Shown here: piece by piece, positions 9,231 through 17,262 of the stretch
Numbering within the stretch: the stretch's first letter is position 1
How the letters are laid out: each line of letters begins with the position of its first letter
Source: Verrucomicrobiota bacterium
Lineage (GTDB): Bacteria; Verrucomicrobiota; Verrucomicrobiia; Methylacidiphilales; Verrucolacustridaceae
Assembly: GCA_009927835.1 (NCBI GenBank)
Contig: RFMG01000161.1
Span: 1-36,172, forward strand
DNA: 36,172 nucleotides
Reading direction: 5' to 3'
Position numbers and translations under genes: made by a program
Notes under the pieces: generated by a model
The model's input: the letters and a program-made list of their open reading frames with translations, nothing else
Databases searched by the model: none
What the model was told of the DNA's origin: nothing

Positions 9231-9937
9231 AGCAGTTGTCGGTGGTGGTCATCGATGATGAACCACTGTGCCGCCAGGATTTGCGGGATGTCCTTGGTAA
9301 ATTTCCCCATGTGAATTTTCTCGGTGAGGCTGAAACGTTGCCCGAGGCCACGGATCTGATTCACAAGGCAATGCCGGATCTCCTTTTTTTGGACCTTTCC
9401 CTTGGACACAGGAGCGGATTCGATTTCTTTCGATCCATATCGCCCGCCCCATTATGCATCGCGGTGACGGCCGACCCCACACAGGGCGCAACGGCTTTCG
9501 ATTTCGATTTTGTCGACTACCTCGTCAAGCCGGTGGAGGAAGCGCGACTTGGCCAGGCCCTGAAGCGTGCCATACGACGAATCGGCGATGACAGAACGAG
9601 ACAGATGCCGACTTTTCTCGTGGAAATCTCAAAAAAGAAAGTCCTTCTCCAAGGTGCGGAAATTCAGCAGATCGCAGCGATGGGTAACTACGTGGTTCTC
9701 CATTCCGGAAAAGGCAAAGGAATTCTCCGCTCCACCATGCGGGAAACACTCGCTCAATTTCCCAAGGGTTCGTTTCTTCAACTATCCCGGGGGCGGTGGA
9801 TCGCGCATGACCAGATCGAAGGTTGGGAGAAGAAGGCATCCAAACTTTTTTTGTGCCTGAAGGATAAAACTCTCCTGCCTGTCTCCCGTCGCAACAAATC
9901 CTCGCTTCTCAGGTTTCTTACCCCCCCCCAGAAATAG
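9227..9937 (+). CDS. LytTR-family response regulator
   Basis: This 236-aa regulator has a complete receiver: acidic pair D10-D11 (VVIDDEP), phospho-acceptor D56 in LLFLDLSLG, T81 in IAVTADP and K101 in YLVKPVEE. A LytTR DNA-binding domain follows (about 130-232) with IQQIAAMGNYVVLHS and FLQLSRGRWIAHDQIEGW. It is the evident partner of the LytS-type kinase encoded directly upstream, with a 4-nt ATGA overlap. Target genes cannot be inferred, but autoregulation or control of the divergent LuxR-like gene would be typical. The 3' end contains a run of nine C (9921-9929), where slippage would change only the last few residues before a new stop. Confidence 0.9.
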   Translation: MKQLSVVVIDDEPLCRQDLRDVLGKFPHVNFLGEAETLPEATDLIHKAMPDLLFLDLSLGHRSGFDFFRSISPAPLCIAVTADPTQGATAFDFDFVDYLVKPVEEARLGQALKRAIRRIGDDRTRQMPTFLVEISKKKVLLQGAEIQQIAAMGNYVVLHSGKGKGILRSTMRETLAQFPKGSFLQLSRGRWIAHDQIEGWEKKASKLFLCLKDKTLLPVSRRNKSSLLRFLTPPQK

Positions 9938-9972
9938 CGTAAGTAATTACTAGTCATATATCTATACGATTT

Positions 9973-10001
9973 TTGAAAAAATATTCAGGGTTTTTTACGA
10001 A
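9973..10001 (+). promoter_or_regulatory. Weak candidate promoter for the prc gene
   Basis: In the AT-rich gap after the response regulator gene, TTGAAA (9973-9978) is followed after 17 nt by TACGAA (9996-10001). The -35 match is good and the -10 match is poor (about half of consensus). The same gap holds the perfect palindrome AGTAATTACT (9942-9951) and an imperfect hairpin CAGGGTTTT/AAAACCTG (9986-10007). The hairpin has no following T-run, so I do not call it a terminator. Confidence 0.25.
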
Positions 10002-10061
10002 AACCTGGTGAGTGGGCGGAATGGTAGATGCAATTTTATGATCCGGAGGTATACTTTCCAA

Positions 10062-12460
10062 ATGTTGAGAGCTGCATTTCCGATTTTTTTCTCGGCACTT
10101 CTTTGTTTTCAAATCATTGGGGGTCAACTCCGTTCGGAAACATTGCGTCCGAGTCCAGGTTCCCAGGCCACTGCCATGCTGGTTCAAAAACTCCTGCAGG
10201 ATCACCATTTTGCAGGAAAACCGCTCACGGAGGAAAAGGCCAAGGATTGGATCAAGGCGTATATGGAGTCCCTCGACTACAATCATGCCTTCTTTTTGGA
10301 TAGCGATCTGGTCGCCTATCAAAACACCTACGCCTCCCAACTGGCCCAGTTGACTCAACAGGGAAACACCACCCCGGCATTTGAAATTTTTGCGGGATTC
10401 AATGAACGGGTTCGCGACCGTTTGGCGTGGATCAAAAAACGCCTTCTTCTTCCTTTCGATTTCTCATCCGACCAGAGTTACGAAATCGACCGCACAAAAG
10501 TGGGTTGGCCGGTCGACGCCGCCGCCGCCAATGAGCTTTGGGAACGTCGCCTGAAGTTCGACATGCTGAGGGAAAAACTGGCTCCCAAAACGAAAAGCGC
10601 CAAGGAGAAGAAAAAAACCGACGAAGATCCCCTGGCGACGGTGACAAAACGGTACGACCGCCTGATCAAAAACCTTGAGGAGTACGACAACGAGGAAATT
10701 CTCCAACTCTACCTCACCTCGCTGGCCAGCCTGTACGATCCTCACTCCAGTTATATGAGCGCGGCCACCCTGGAGGATTTCTCCATCGGCATCAAATTGG
10801 CTCTCTGCGGGATTGGGGCGGTGCTTGCCTCCGAGGATGGCTACTGCGTCATCAAGGAGCTGGTCCCGGGGGGGCCCGCGGATCTGGACGGGCGATTGAA
10901 GGTGGGCGACAAAATCATCGGCGTGGCCCAAGGGGAAAACGCCTTCGACGACATTGTGGACATGAAGTTGCGGAATGCCGTAAAGAAGATCCGCGGCCCC
11001 AAAAATACCCTTGTGCGTCTTCAGGTGATCCCGGCGGGAAGCAACGCGGGAGAGCAGCGGGAGGTGCAGATCACACGGGACGAGGTCAAATTGGCCGCCC
11101 AACAGGCCACCGCATCAGTTTACGATGTTCCCAAACCAAGCCGCCCCGCAACTGCAGCTGCCGATTCCGCTCCCCCAAAAAAAACGAAGGAAGATCCGAA
11201 TTGGTGGGAGAAGACAGTCAGCAGCCTGACGGGGAAAGAGCCCTCGAAGGACTCCGGGACGCCCCAAAAAGTCACTGAGATCCCCCCCGTTCCTTCCGAC
11301 TCCTGGCGGATCGGCGTCATCGACCTGCCTAGTTTCTACGGTGAGGTCGGAGGCGCCGATTCGGCCGCAAGTGGGAACGGGGCACGCCCTCGCTCCACCT
11401 CCGAGGACGTGGAAGTTCTCCTGAAAAAGCTGAATCAAGCTCAGGTGGATGGAGTCATCCTCGATCTCCGAAAGAACGGAGGGGGCCTTCTGGACGAGGC
11501 GGTGACCCTCACCGGCCTTTTCATTGACCAGGGACCGGTTGTTCAGGTTCGGGACAGCAAGGGGACGGTCATTCAAAGGACCGACGACCATCCTGGCTCC
11601 CTTTATCAAGGCCCCCTGCTGGTACTGACAGGACGCCGCAGCGCCTCTGCCTCTGAAATTGCCGCCGGTGCCCTGCAAAACTACGGCCGTGCCCTGGTGG
11701 TGGGAGAGAAAAGCACCCATGGCAAAGGCACCGTGCAGGCGTCGTCGAACTGGGACGGTTTCTGAAACAGGGCAATGAAAAGGCCCAACCGCAGGCGGGA
11801 GCGGTCAAACTCACCATCCAAAAATTTTACCTTCCCAACGGACACTCGACCCAGAATCGCGGCGTCATCCCCGACATCTCCATTCCCTCCCCTCTGGACT
11901 ACATGAAAATCGGGGAATCCGACCTGCCCAATGCCCTCCCTTGGGACGAGATTGGCCCCAGCCGGTTCTCCGCCACCAAAATCGATCCATCCTTAAAAGG
12001 CGTTCTTCAGGAAAAATCAAAAGATCGGATCGCCTCCGACCGAAATATGGAGTTCCTGAAGGCGGACATCGAGAAAGTCCGTGCGAGGATCGAGTCGGGC
12101 AAGATCTCGCTCAACGAGACGAACCGGATTCAGGAAAAAAATGTGGAGGATCTCCGCAACGACGAACGCAAGAAGATCGAGGAACGGCTGGAGAAGAGCT
12201 CCGAGCCCAAGGCGCGTCTTGTGATCGATGACAAAAAAGGAGTCATCCTCTCGGACAAGGACCCCAAAAAGAAAAAACCCACCCTGGAAGATTCGGCTGA
12301 CGGGGAGTCCGAGGGTGTCACCGATGCGGTCGACTTGGCCGAGGCCTATGAACTTGGTGAGGCTCTCCAAATCATGAAGGATTGGCTCAATTTTCAATCC
12401 ACGCATGGTGGCTCAACGATTGCCAAGGATCGGTCAAATCCCCCCACCGCCTTAAAATAA
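10062..12460 (+). CDS. prc: Tail-specific (C-terminal processing) protease Prc, S41A, with apparent frameshift
   Basis: The protein is a periplasmic Ser/Lys protease that degrades or trims substrates from the C-terminus. In order it has a signal peptide (MLRAAFPIFFSALLCF), an N-terminal Prc domain, a PDZ domain (IKLALCGIGAVLASEDGY to KVGDKIIGVAQ) and the S41 core with nucleophile Ser in SASASEIAAGALQ and catalytic Lys in HGKGTVQ. Just after GKGTVQ the track frame hits a stop (11763-11765). Reading on from 11741 in the next frame gives VVELGRFLKQGNEK, then VKLTIQKFYLPNG, the expected Prc continuation, open to 12460. One base therefore seems missing near 11737-11740. Restored, the protein is about 799 aa, longer than the usual 650-720 because of a low-complexity insert (TAAADSAPPKKTKEDP) and a charged tail. 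The start at 10062 is preferred because GGAGG lies 12 nt upstream; ATG 10038 or GTG 10008 are alternatives. Confidence 0.85.
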
Positions 12461-12463
12461 TCG

Positions 12464-13039
12464 ATGGCTCGCACGGCCTCCACACAACGACTGGTCTTGG
12501 GGACCGCTGCCCCGGATTTCACGCTTCCTGACCCCCATGGGAAGCTCTGGTCCCGGGAGAAGTGCGCGCAGGGAAAGCCCCTTGTCGTGGTTTTTGCCTG
12601 CAACCACTGCCCTTATGTCGTCCACATCCGCGAGGCCCTAGGGCGGATTGCGGCTGAGTTCATCCCCAAAGGGATCTCCTTTGTTGCGATCAACTCCAAC
12701 GACGCCGACCAGTATCCGGAGGATGCACCGGACAAGATGCCTGCCTTCGCCCAGGAAGCTGGATGGCACTTTCCGTACCTGGTGGATTCGAGCCAGACCG
12801 TCGCCCACGCATGGCATGCCGCCTGTACCCCCGACATCTTTGTGCTGGATGCCCTCGGACACCTTGTTTACGCAGGCCAGTTCGATTCAACCCGACCCAA
12901 AAGCGGTGCGGTCGCCTCAGGCGCTGACCTCCGCTCCGTGCTTCAATCCATTCTGGCAGGTCACAGCGTTCCCTCGCCCCAGGTCCCTAGCCTGGGCTGC
13001 AACATCAAGTGGAAGCCCGGGAACGAGCCGAAGTCCTAA
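12464..13039 (+). CDS. Thioredoxin-like (redoxin/AhpC-TSA) family protein
   Basis: This 191-aa protein has a thioredoxin fold. The N-terminal APDFTLPDPHGKLW is typical of peroxiredoxin/redoxin proteins. The active-site motif FACNHCPYV gives a Cys46-x-x-Cys49 pair (C-N-H-C), seen in a widespread family of thioredoxin-like proteins. The cis-proline loop is present in CTPDIFVLD. There is no signal peptide, so it is probably cytosolic. It begins 3 nt after the prc stop and is probably in the same transcript. The likely role is thiol-disulfide exchange or peroxide reduction, but the substrate cannot be assigned. Confidence 0.85.
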   Translation: MARTASTQRLVLGTAAPDFTLPDPHGKLWSREKCAQGKPLVVVFACNHCPYVVHIREALGRIAAEFIPKGISFVAINSNDADQYPEDAPDKMPAFAQEAGWHFPYLVDSSQTVAHAWHAACTPDIFVLDALGHLVYAGQFDSTRPKSGAVASGADLRSVLQSILAGHSVPSPQVPSLGCNIKWKPGNEPKS

Positions 13040-13055
13040 AGCATGGCTCTCCAAG

Positions 13056-13790
13056 TCAGCGTAAAGTTGCGGGCAGAAGGATCAGGAATGTCTGCGCCAC
13101 AAGCAGGCTGGTGATATAGAAAAAAGCCGCCTCCTCCCAGGGCATCTCGCCAGCAATTTTCCAGCCCGTGATCTGTTTTGGATCGAAGTACCAGATCCCT
13201 TTCTGGATCGCGTACCAGTCCGCCAGACAGAGGTAGGTTCCGATCGCCAACGTGGGCACCAGAACATGCCAGGAGTAAGCCAAAAGCATGGGCCCCGCGA
13301 CAATCCACTGAATGAATACAACGGGCAAAAACCAGAACAAGAGGTGCCAGGCATAGTGAATCCGTTGATCTCGGTTGGGCCACTCCTTAAGGGCGACTCC
13401 CACCGCAATCCAACAAACGAACAGGATCCCCAGATGGCGAAGAACCTGGGGCTCCCCAATCCAACGCGGCATCGGCGCCCCTGCGGGGGGTTGGAACCAG
13501 TGAAGAAAACCCCAACTCAGCATCATCACCTCGAGGGACTGGATGACGAAAAAGGCATACTCCTCGACGGGAAGTTTTCCGATGCGGAACCGGATCCGCT
13601 CCGGGGGGAAATCCCAGATTCCTCGAGCGACCGCCCAGTTGTCCCACGGCGAGGTGAAGGCAACCACGATCCCCAGAATCGCCAACATCACGATTACCAT
13701 CTCCCCTGGCCAAAAACCTTTGCCCGAAAAGAAAAAGAGAACCAGAAGCAGGGGAAGATTAAAGGCGAGATGGAATCCACTGTAAGTCAT
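13056..13790 (-). CDS. Lycopene cyclase, fused CrtYc/CrtYd (CarR-like) type
   Basis: This integral membrane protein of about 244 aa has two similar halves, each with about three transmembrane helices and a Pro-x-Glu-Glu motif: LPVEEYAFFVIQS in the first half and MPWEEAAFFYITS in the second. That duplication is the hallmark of the heterodimeric CrtYc/CrtYd lycopene cyclases when fused, as in fungal CarRP and some bacterial single-chain forms. The reaction would close beta-ionone rings on lycopene. The track start at 13949 adds a non-hydrophobic leader overlapping the divergent gene. I prefer the ATG at 13790 (MTYSGFHLAFNLPLL), preceded by GGAG at 6-nt spacing. No other carotenoid gene lies in the window. 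Product and ring type are inferred. Confidence 0.82.
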   Translation of the reverse strand: MTYSGFHLAFNLPLLLVLFFFSGKGFWPGEMVIVMLAILGIVVAFTSPWDNWAVARGIWDFPPERIRFRIGKLPVEEYAFFVIQSLEVMMLSWGFLHWFQPPAGAPMPRWIGEPQVLRHLGILFVCWIAVGVALKEWPNRDQRIHYAWHLLFWFLPVVFIQWIVAGPMLLAYSWHVLVPTLAIGTYLCLADWYAIQKGIWYFDPKQITGWKIAGEMPWEEAAFFYITSLLVAQTFLILLPATLR

Positions 13791-13875
13791 GCGTCTCCTA
13801 TCGGTTTCCACCCTCCCAGCCCGCAGTGCAAGCCTGATGTTTCCCCCGCCGTGATGTTTCGGGTACAAAGGAAAG

Positions 13876-14514
13876 ATGAGCGTCCTTGTCATTGCGGGCC
13901 CCACGCACACACCTCTGGATGCCGCCCGGGAGATTTCCAACCGCTCCACGGGACGAACGGGGTTGCTCGTGGCCGAAGCTCTTCACCGTTCGGGTCTCAC
14001 CCCGCGCCTCTGGCTGGGCGAGAATATCACCCACCCCATCCCGCCGTACTTGCCTACCGATGCCCGTTTTCACACCGTCCATGACCTAAAGAAGCTGATC
14101 GATCACACTCCTCTGGATGGTTTCCAGGCGATTCTTTTGCCGGCAGCCCTGTCCGATTACGACTTTCTCGGGGCAGCAGGCCCCGACCAACGCCCCCTTT
14201 CACAACAAAAATGGCCGGGTTCCCTTTCCAGGATTGATATCCAACTCCGGCCTGCTCCGAGAATTCTGCCGTTACTACGCACTCTGGCGCCGAAGGCGAA
14301 ATTGGTCGGATGGAAGTGGGAGGCGTCAACCAGCCTGAAGGAGGCGGAACAATCAGCCAGGAGACAGAGCGAGGAGAATAAGACCGAAGCCACCGTTCTG
14401 AACGGTCCCTCCTACGGACCGGGCTATCTGTTTCTTCCCAAGGACGCCCCTGGCATCCCCTGCTCGGACGCGGAGGAGCTGGGAAGAGTTCTGGCTTTTT
14501 TTCTTACAACTTAA
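13876..14514 (+). CDS. Stand-alone CoaB-like (phosphopantothenate-cysteine ligase domain) protein
   Basis: This 212-aa protein matches the C-terminal ligase half of CoaBC. It opens VIAGPTHTPLDAAREISNRSTGRTG, aligned with the CoaB nucleotide-binding signature that ends in the SNRS(S/T)G loop. It continues with AALSDYDF, corresponding to the AAVADY segment, and has QKWPGSLSRIDIQLRPAPRIL, corresponding to the Lys-containing loop before the P-x-P-x-IL segment. It lacks the CoaC flavoprotein domain. CoaB joins cysteine to 4'-phosphopantothenate in coenzyme A synthesis. Either this organism has split CoaB and CoaC, or this is a paralogue with another role. It is convergent with cox3 and divergent from the lycopene cyclase, so context is uninformative. 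Confidence 0.75.
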   Translation: MSVLVIAGPTHTPLDAAREISNRSTGRTGLLVAEALHRSGLTPRLWLGENITHPIPPYLPTDARFHTVHDLKKLIDHTPLDGFQAILLPAALSDYDFLGAAGPDQRPLSQQKWPGSLSRIDIQLRPAPRILPLLRTLAPKAKLVGWKWEASTSLKEAEQSARRQSEENKTEATVLNGPSYGPGYLFLPKDAPGIPCSDAEELGRVLAFFLTT

Positions 14515-14521
14515 ATTTTGG

Positions 14522-15175
14522 CTACAGAACGTAGAGGATCGAATAAAGAAAGATCCAAACCACGTCGACAAAGTGCCAGTAGTATCCGGTCAGCTCCTCA
14601 AACGTGTGGGACGGATCGGGGGTTTGGCCTGAGAAAAGTTTCATCTGCCGCAACGCGGACCTCCATACGGTCAAGAGAATCGCCAGCAGGCCCAGAAATA
14701 CGTGCAACCCGTGAAAACCGGTCATGGTGAAAAAGCAGGATCCGTATGTTCCGTAGGTATTGAACCACATGCCTTCATGCTTCAGATGCATCCACTCCCA
14801 GGCCTGGACTCCCAGGAAAATCACCCCAAAAAGCGCGGTAAGGGCATAGCCGATCAGACCGCTCCCCCCTTTCCGCATCCGAACCTCACCCCAATGGTAG
14901 GTCATGCTGCTCGAAAGGAGGATGATGGTGTTGGCAATCATCACCCAGTTCAGGAAGGTCGGGGGTATTTTTACCCCGATCTCAGGTGCCCCGGGGGGTG
15001 GCCAGTTCCCCTGCCCTTGGGCAATTCTCAGCACAATGTAACCGCCAATCAGACCCGCAAAGAGCATCGCCTCCGAAGCCAGGAATACCAGCATGCCGAA
15101 CTTGGGCAGGGTGAAACGCTGGCCGGACGAGGGCGAGGTTATCCCATGGGCAGAGGAGATCACGGTGGTCGACAT
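14522..15175 (-). CDS. ctaE: Cytochrome c oxidase subunit III
   Basis: This 217-aa multi-helix protein is COX3 of the heme-copper oxidase. Recognisable segments are FLASEAMLFAGLIGGYIVLR near the N-terminus, FTMTGFHGLHVFLGL, and the C-terminal GYYWHFVDVVWIFLYSILY with the invariant WHFVDVVW. Subunit III stabilises subunit I and supports proton uptake. The length fits the shorter bacterial form, which lacks the first two helices. It is the last gene of the cox operon, 13 nt after the small membrane protein, and has no obvious Shine-Dalgarno sequence. It is convergent with the CoaB-like gene, with a 7-nt gap between stops. Confidence 0.96.
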   Translation of the reverse strand: MSTTVISSAHGITSPSSGQRFTLPKFGMLVFLASEAMLFAGLIGGYIVLRIAQGQGNWPPPGAPEIGVKIPPTFLNWVMIANTIILLSSSMTYHWGEVRMRKGGSGLIGYALTALFGVIFLGVQAWEWMHLKHEGMWFNTYGTYGSCFFTMTGFHGLHVFLGLLAILLTVWRSALRQMKLFSGQTPDPSHTFEELTGYYWHFVDVVWIFLYSILYVL

Positions 15176-15188
15176 CGTGGGTTTCGAT

Positions 15189-15311
15189 TTAGGGTTGGAT
15201 CGGCTCCTTGGCGATAATGAAATAAACCCAAAATGCGGTCATGATGGCCGCAGCCGCGACAAGAAGGAGGAGGATCCGAAGATTGGCGTTGCGCAAGGAG
15301 GTCATGATCAT
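15189..15311 (-). CDS. 40-aa membrane protein in the cox operon
   Basis: The track shows this only inside a longer shadow ORF (15189-15497). The real gene is likely to start at ATG 15311, giving MIMTSLRNANLRILLLLV and a 20-residue hydrophobic helix, ending IIAKEPIQP. The ATG overlaps the heme O synthase stop by 4 nt (ATGA); ATG 15305 is an in-frame alternative. It is a one-helix protein between ctaB and cox3, where many bacteria encode the copper chaperone CtaG. It is far too small and Cys-free to be CtaG. By position it could be a small oxidase subunit or assembly factor, comparable in size to CcoQ or bacterial subunit IV. I do not recognise a family. Confidence 0.6.
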   Translation of the reverse strand: MIMTSLRNANLRILLLLVAAAAIMTAFWVYFIIAKEPIQP

Positions 15312-16216
15312 CGCGAGTCCGAAACCAGCAGAATCAGTAGGATAGGCAGGTAGAGGATCGAACCAAGAAAGAGATTGCGAGCTGAGGAAGCCGAGGGCTT
15401 CCAGGCAAAGTTTACAGCACAATAGGCATACCCCAGACCAAGAAGAACCGCTCCCGCCCCGTACAGCCATCCCGCAGATTCCAACGTCACCGGCCAAAGT
15501 GAGGCCGGCAGCAAGGCACAGCAGTACAGCACGGAGACCAAACCCGTCACCCTGCCCTCCTCATCCCTGCAGGGCAACATGCGGAATCCCGCGCGCCGAT
15601 AATCCTCCCGGTAGCGCCATGCGATCGCCATAAAGTGCGGAATTTGCCAAAGAAACAGAATTGAGAAAAGGGCCCAACCTTCCATTTCGATCCGGCCGCG
15701 ACCTGCTGAGAAACCGATCAGCGGGGGAATCGCACCCGGAACGGCACCAACGAGGGTGTTGAATGCCGTCCAGCGCTTCATCGGGGTGTAGACAAAAAGA
15801 TAAAGGGCGAACGTCGCTGCCGCTAAAAATGCTGCGGGGGCGTGGACACCGAAATACAACGTGGCCAAACCTACTCCCGCCATCCCAGCTCCTCCGATCA
15901 AAGCCTCATCCGGGCTGACCCTGCCGGCGGGCAAGGGACGGTCCGCGGTGCGGATCATTTTTGCGTCCAGATCCCTTTCCATCCACTCGTTCAAAACGGC
16001 TGCGGCAGCCGCAACCAGAGATGTGCCAAGAAGCGTGCAAAGCGTCCGCCCCAGCTCCAAATGCCCCGCTGCGCCGCAATAGAGCCCCACCAGAGTGGTC
16101 AAAAGCACAAGCAGGCTAAGTCGTGCTTTCGCAAGCTCAGACCAGTCCTGAAGCCAGGCGCGAAGCCCTGCAGCCGTACCTCTCGCAGACGTCAACGCTT
16201 CAGGAGAATGGTTCAT
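15308..16216 (-). CDS. ctaB: Protoheme IX farnesyltransferase (heme O synthase)
   Basis: CtaB/COX10 attaches a farnesyl chain to heme b to make heme O, the first step toward the heme A needed by the oxidase. It is a polytopic UbiA-superfamily membrane protein. The prenyl-diphosphate/Mg binding motif is NEWMERDLDAKMIRTADRPLP, and a second Asp-rich loop follows the IPHFMAIAWRYREDY segment. The track start (16312) overlaps the upstream gene by 100 nt. I prefer ATG 16216 (MNHSPEALTSARG), which overlaps the heme A synthase stop by exactly 4 nt and gives 302 aa, the usual family length. It lies in the cox operon, directly supplying the cofactor. Confidence 0.96.
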   Translation of the reverse strand: MNHSPEALTSARGTAAGLRAWLQDWSELAKARLSLLVLLTTLVGLYCGAAGHLELGRTLCTLLGTSLVAAAAAVLNEWMERDLDAKMIRTADRPLPAGRVSPDEALIGGAGMAGVGLATLYFGVHAPAAFLAAATFALYLFVYTPMKRWTAFNTLVGAVPGAIPPLIGFSAGRGRIEMEGWALFSILFLWQIPHFMAIAWRYREDYRRAGFRMLPCRDEEGRVTGLVSVLYCCALLPASLWPVTLESAGWLYGAGAVLLGLGYAYCAVNFAWKPSASSARNLFLGSILYLPILLILLVSDSR

Positions 16217-17262
16217 TGGGAGACATGCCTCACGGCCTTGATTCGGCTTCGGCTGGCCCTCGTCAACGGCAGATCCTGGGTGGATCGCCAGGAGGCCAAT
16301 CCCAACAACCACCCCGTCAAGGTCAGGGATGCACCCAACAGCACATGGGCGGTCGCGATCTCAGGCAGTCGACCCGTCCAAAGGATCGAAATGCCCAGAA
16401 GCATTTGGGAGACGGCCAGAAAGACCCAAGCCACCATTCCACGGGACCACCATGACGGGGTCATCGCCGAACGCACGCTCCAGATGGCACCCCAAAGAAT
16501 TCCAACGGCTGCCAAAATTCCAAGGGTGCGGTGCAGAATCTGGCAAAGGATGAGGGCTCCCGTCGTCTCCGGCCAGTGCAGTTGGGTGGCCCGAACCTGG
16601 TTGATCTTGCCGAGAACGGCTGAATCCCAAAAAGCGGGCATCCACTCCCCATAAATTTTTGGAAAGTCCGGAACCGATAAAAAGCCAGGTCCCTCATGCC
16701 TCATGAAAGCGCCGAGAATGGTTTGGGTGAAAACAACCGCGGTCATGAACCAGACCATTTTGGCACGGCTTCGGGCAAGATCATCTCCGTGACCCGGATT
16801 TTGCCAGAACCGGGACAAGACCAGCGCCAAACTTCCGGCCACCAGCAGGTACCCCTGCGCGAGACACCCGTGCAGGAGACCCAGCACCGAGGATGCCTGA
16901 AGTACCCTCTGCCCGCCCAAAATCCCCTGCAACACCACCAGGACCGAGGCCGCAAGTGCCAGACGGCGGGCCCATCCCTGGGGCTGGGTGAAAAACACCC
17001 AGGCCGTGACAAACAGCGTGATCAACCCAACTCCTGAGGCAACCAAACGGTGCGAGTGTTCCAAAAAAATAAACACGGAGGATGTCATGCTGGACCATGG
17101 ATAAACGAACAAGTTGTGGCCGAACGTTCCCGGCCAATCCGGAACGGCCATCCCCGCAACACGGGTGGTCACCTGCCCGCCCAGGGTGATCAAAAAAAGG
17201 ATCGCCCCGACCAGGAAGCAGGCCGCACGAAAGAGACCTCGGGACGGGGCGCTCGCCTCCAT
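16213..17262 (-). CDS. ctaA: Heme A synthase (CtaA/COX15)
   Basis: CtaA oxidises a methyl group of heme O to a formyl group, giving heme A. This 349-aa protein has about eight hydrophobic helices in two pseudo-repeats. Expected heme-binding histidines are seen in FLEHSHRLVAS and VLGLLHGCLAQ in the first half and in RATQLHWPETTGALILCQILHRTLG in the second. The segment GGQVTTRVAGMAVPDWPGTFG near the N-terminus is characteristic of COX15 proteins. The ATG directly abuts the cox1 stop with no gap, and its own stop overlaps ctaB. It is therefore part of the cox2-cox1-ctaA-ctaB-cox3 unit. Confidence 0.96.
   Translation of the reverse strand: MEASAPSRGLFRAACFLVGAILFLITLGGQVTTRVAGMAVPDWPGTFGHNLFVYPWSSMTSSVFIFLEHSHRLVASGVGLITLFVTAWVFFTQPQGWARRLALAASVLVVLQGILGGQRVLQASSVLGLLHGCLAQGYLLVAGSLALVLSRFWQNPGHGDDLARSRAKMVWFMTAVVFTQTILGAFMRHEGPGFLSVPDFPKIYGEWMPAFWDSAVLGKINQVRATQLHWPETTGALILCQILHRTLGILAAVGILWGAIWSVRSAMTPSWWSRGMVAWVFLAVSQMLLGISILWTGRLPEIATAHVLLGASLTLTGWLLGLASWRSTQDLPLTRASRSRIKAVRHVSQ

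Noticed and set aside
9986-10007. Hairpin CAGGGTTTT/AAAACCTG as a terminator
   Set aside because: The stem is AT-rich with a bulge and no T-run follows it.
11735-11745. Programmed frameshift in prc
   Set aside because: No slippery heptamer or stimulatory structure is evident; a simple 1-nt deletion explains the data.
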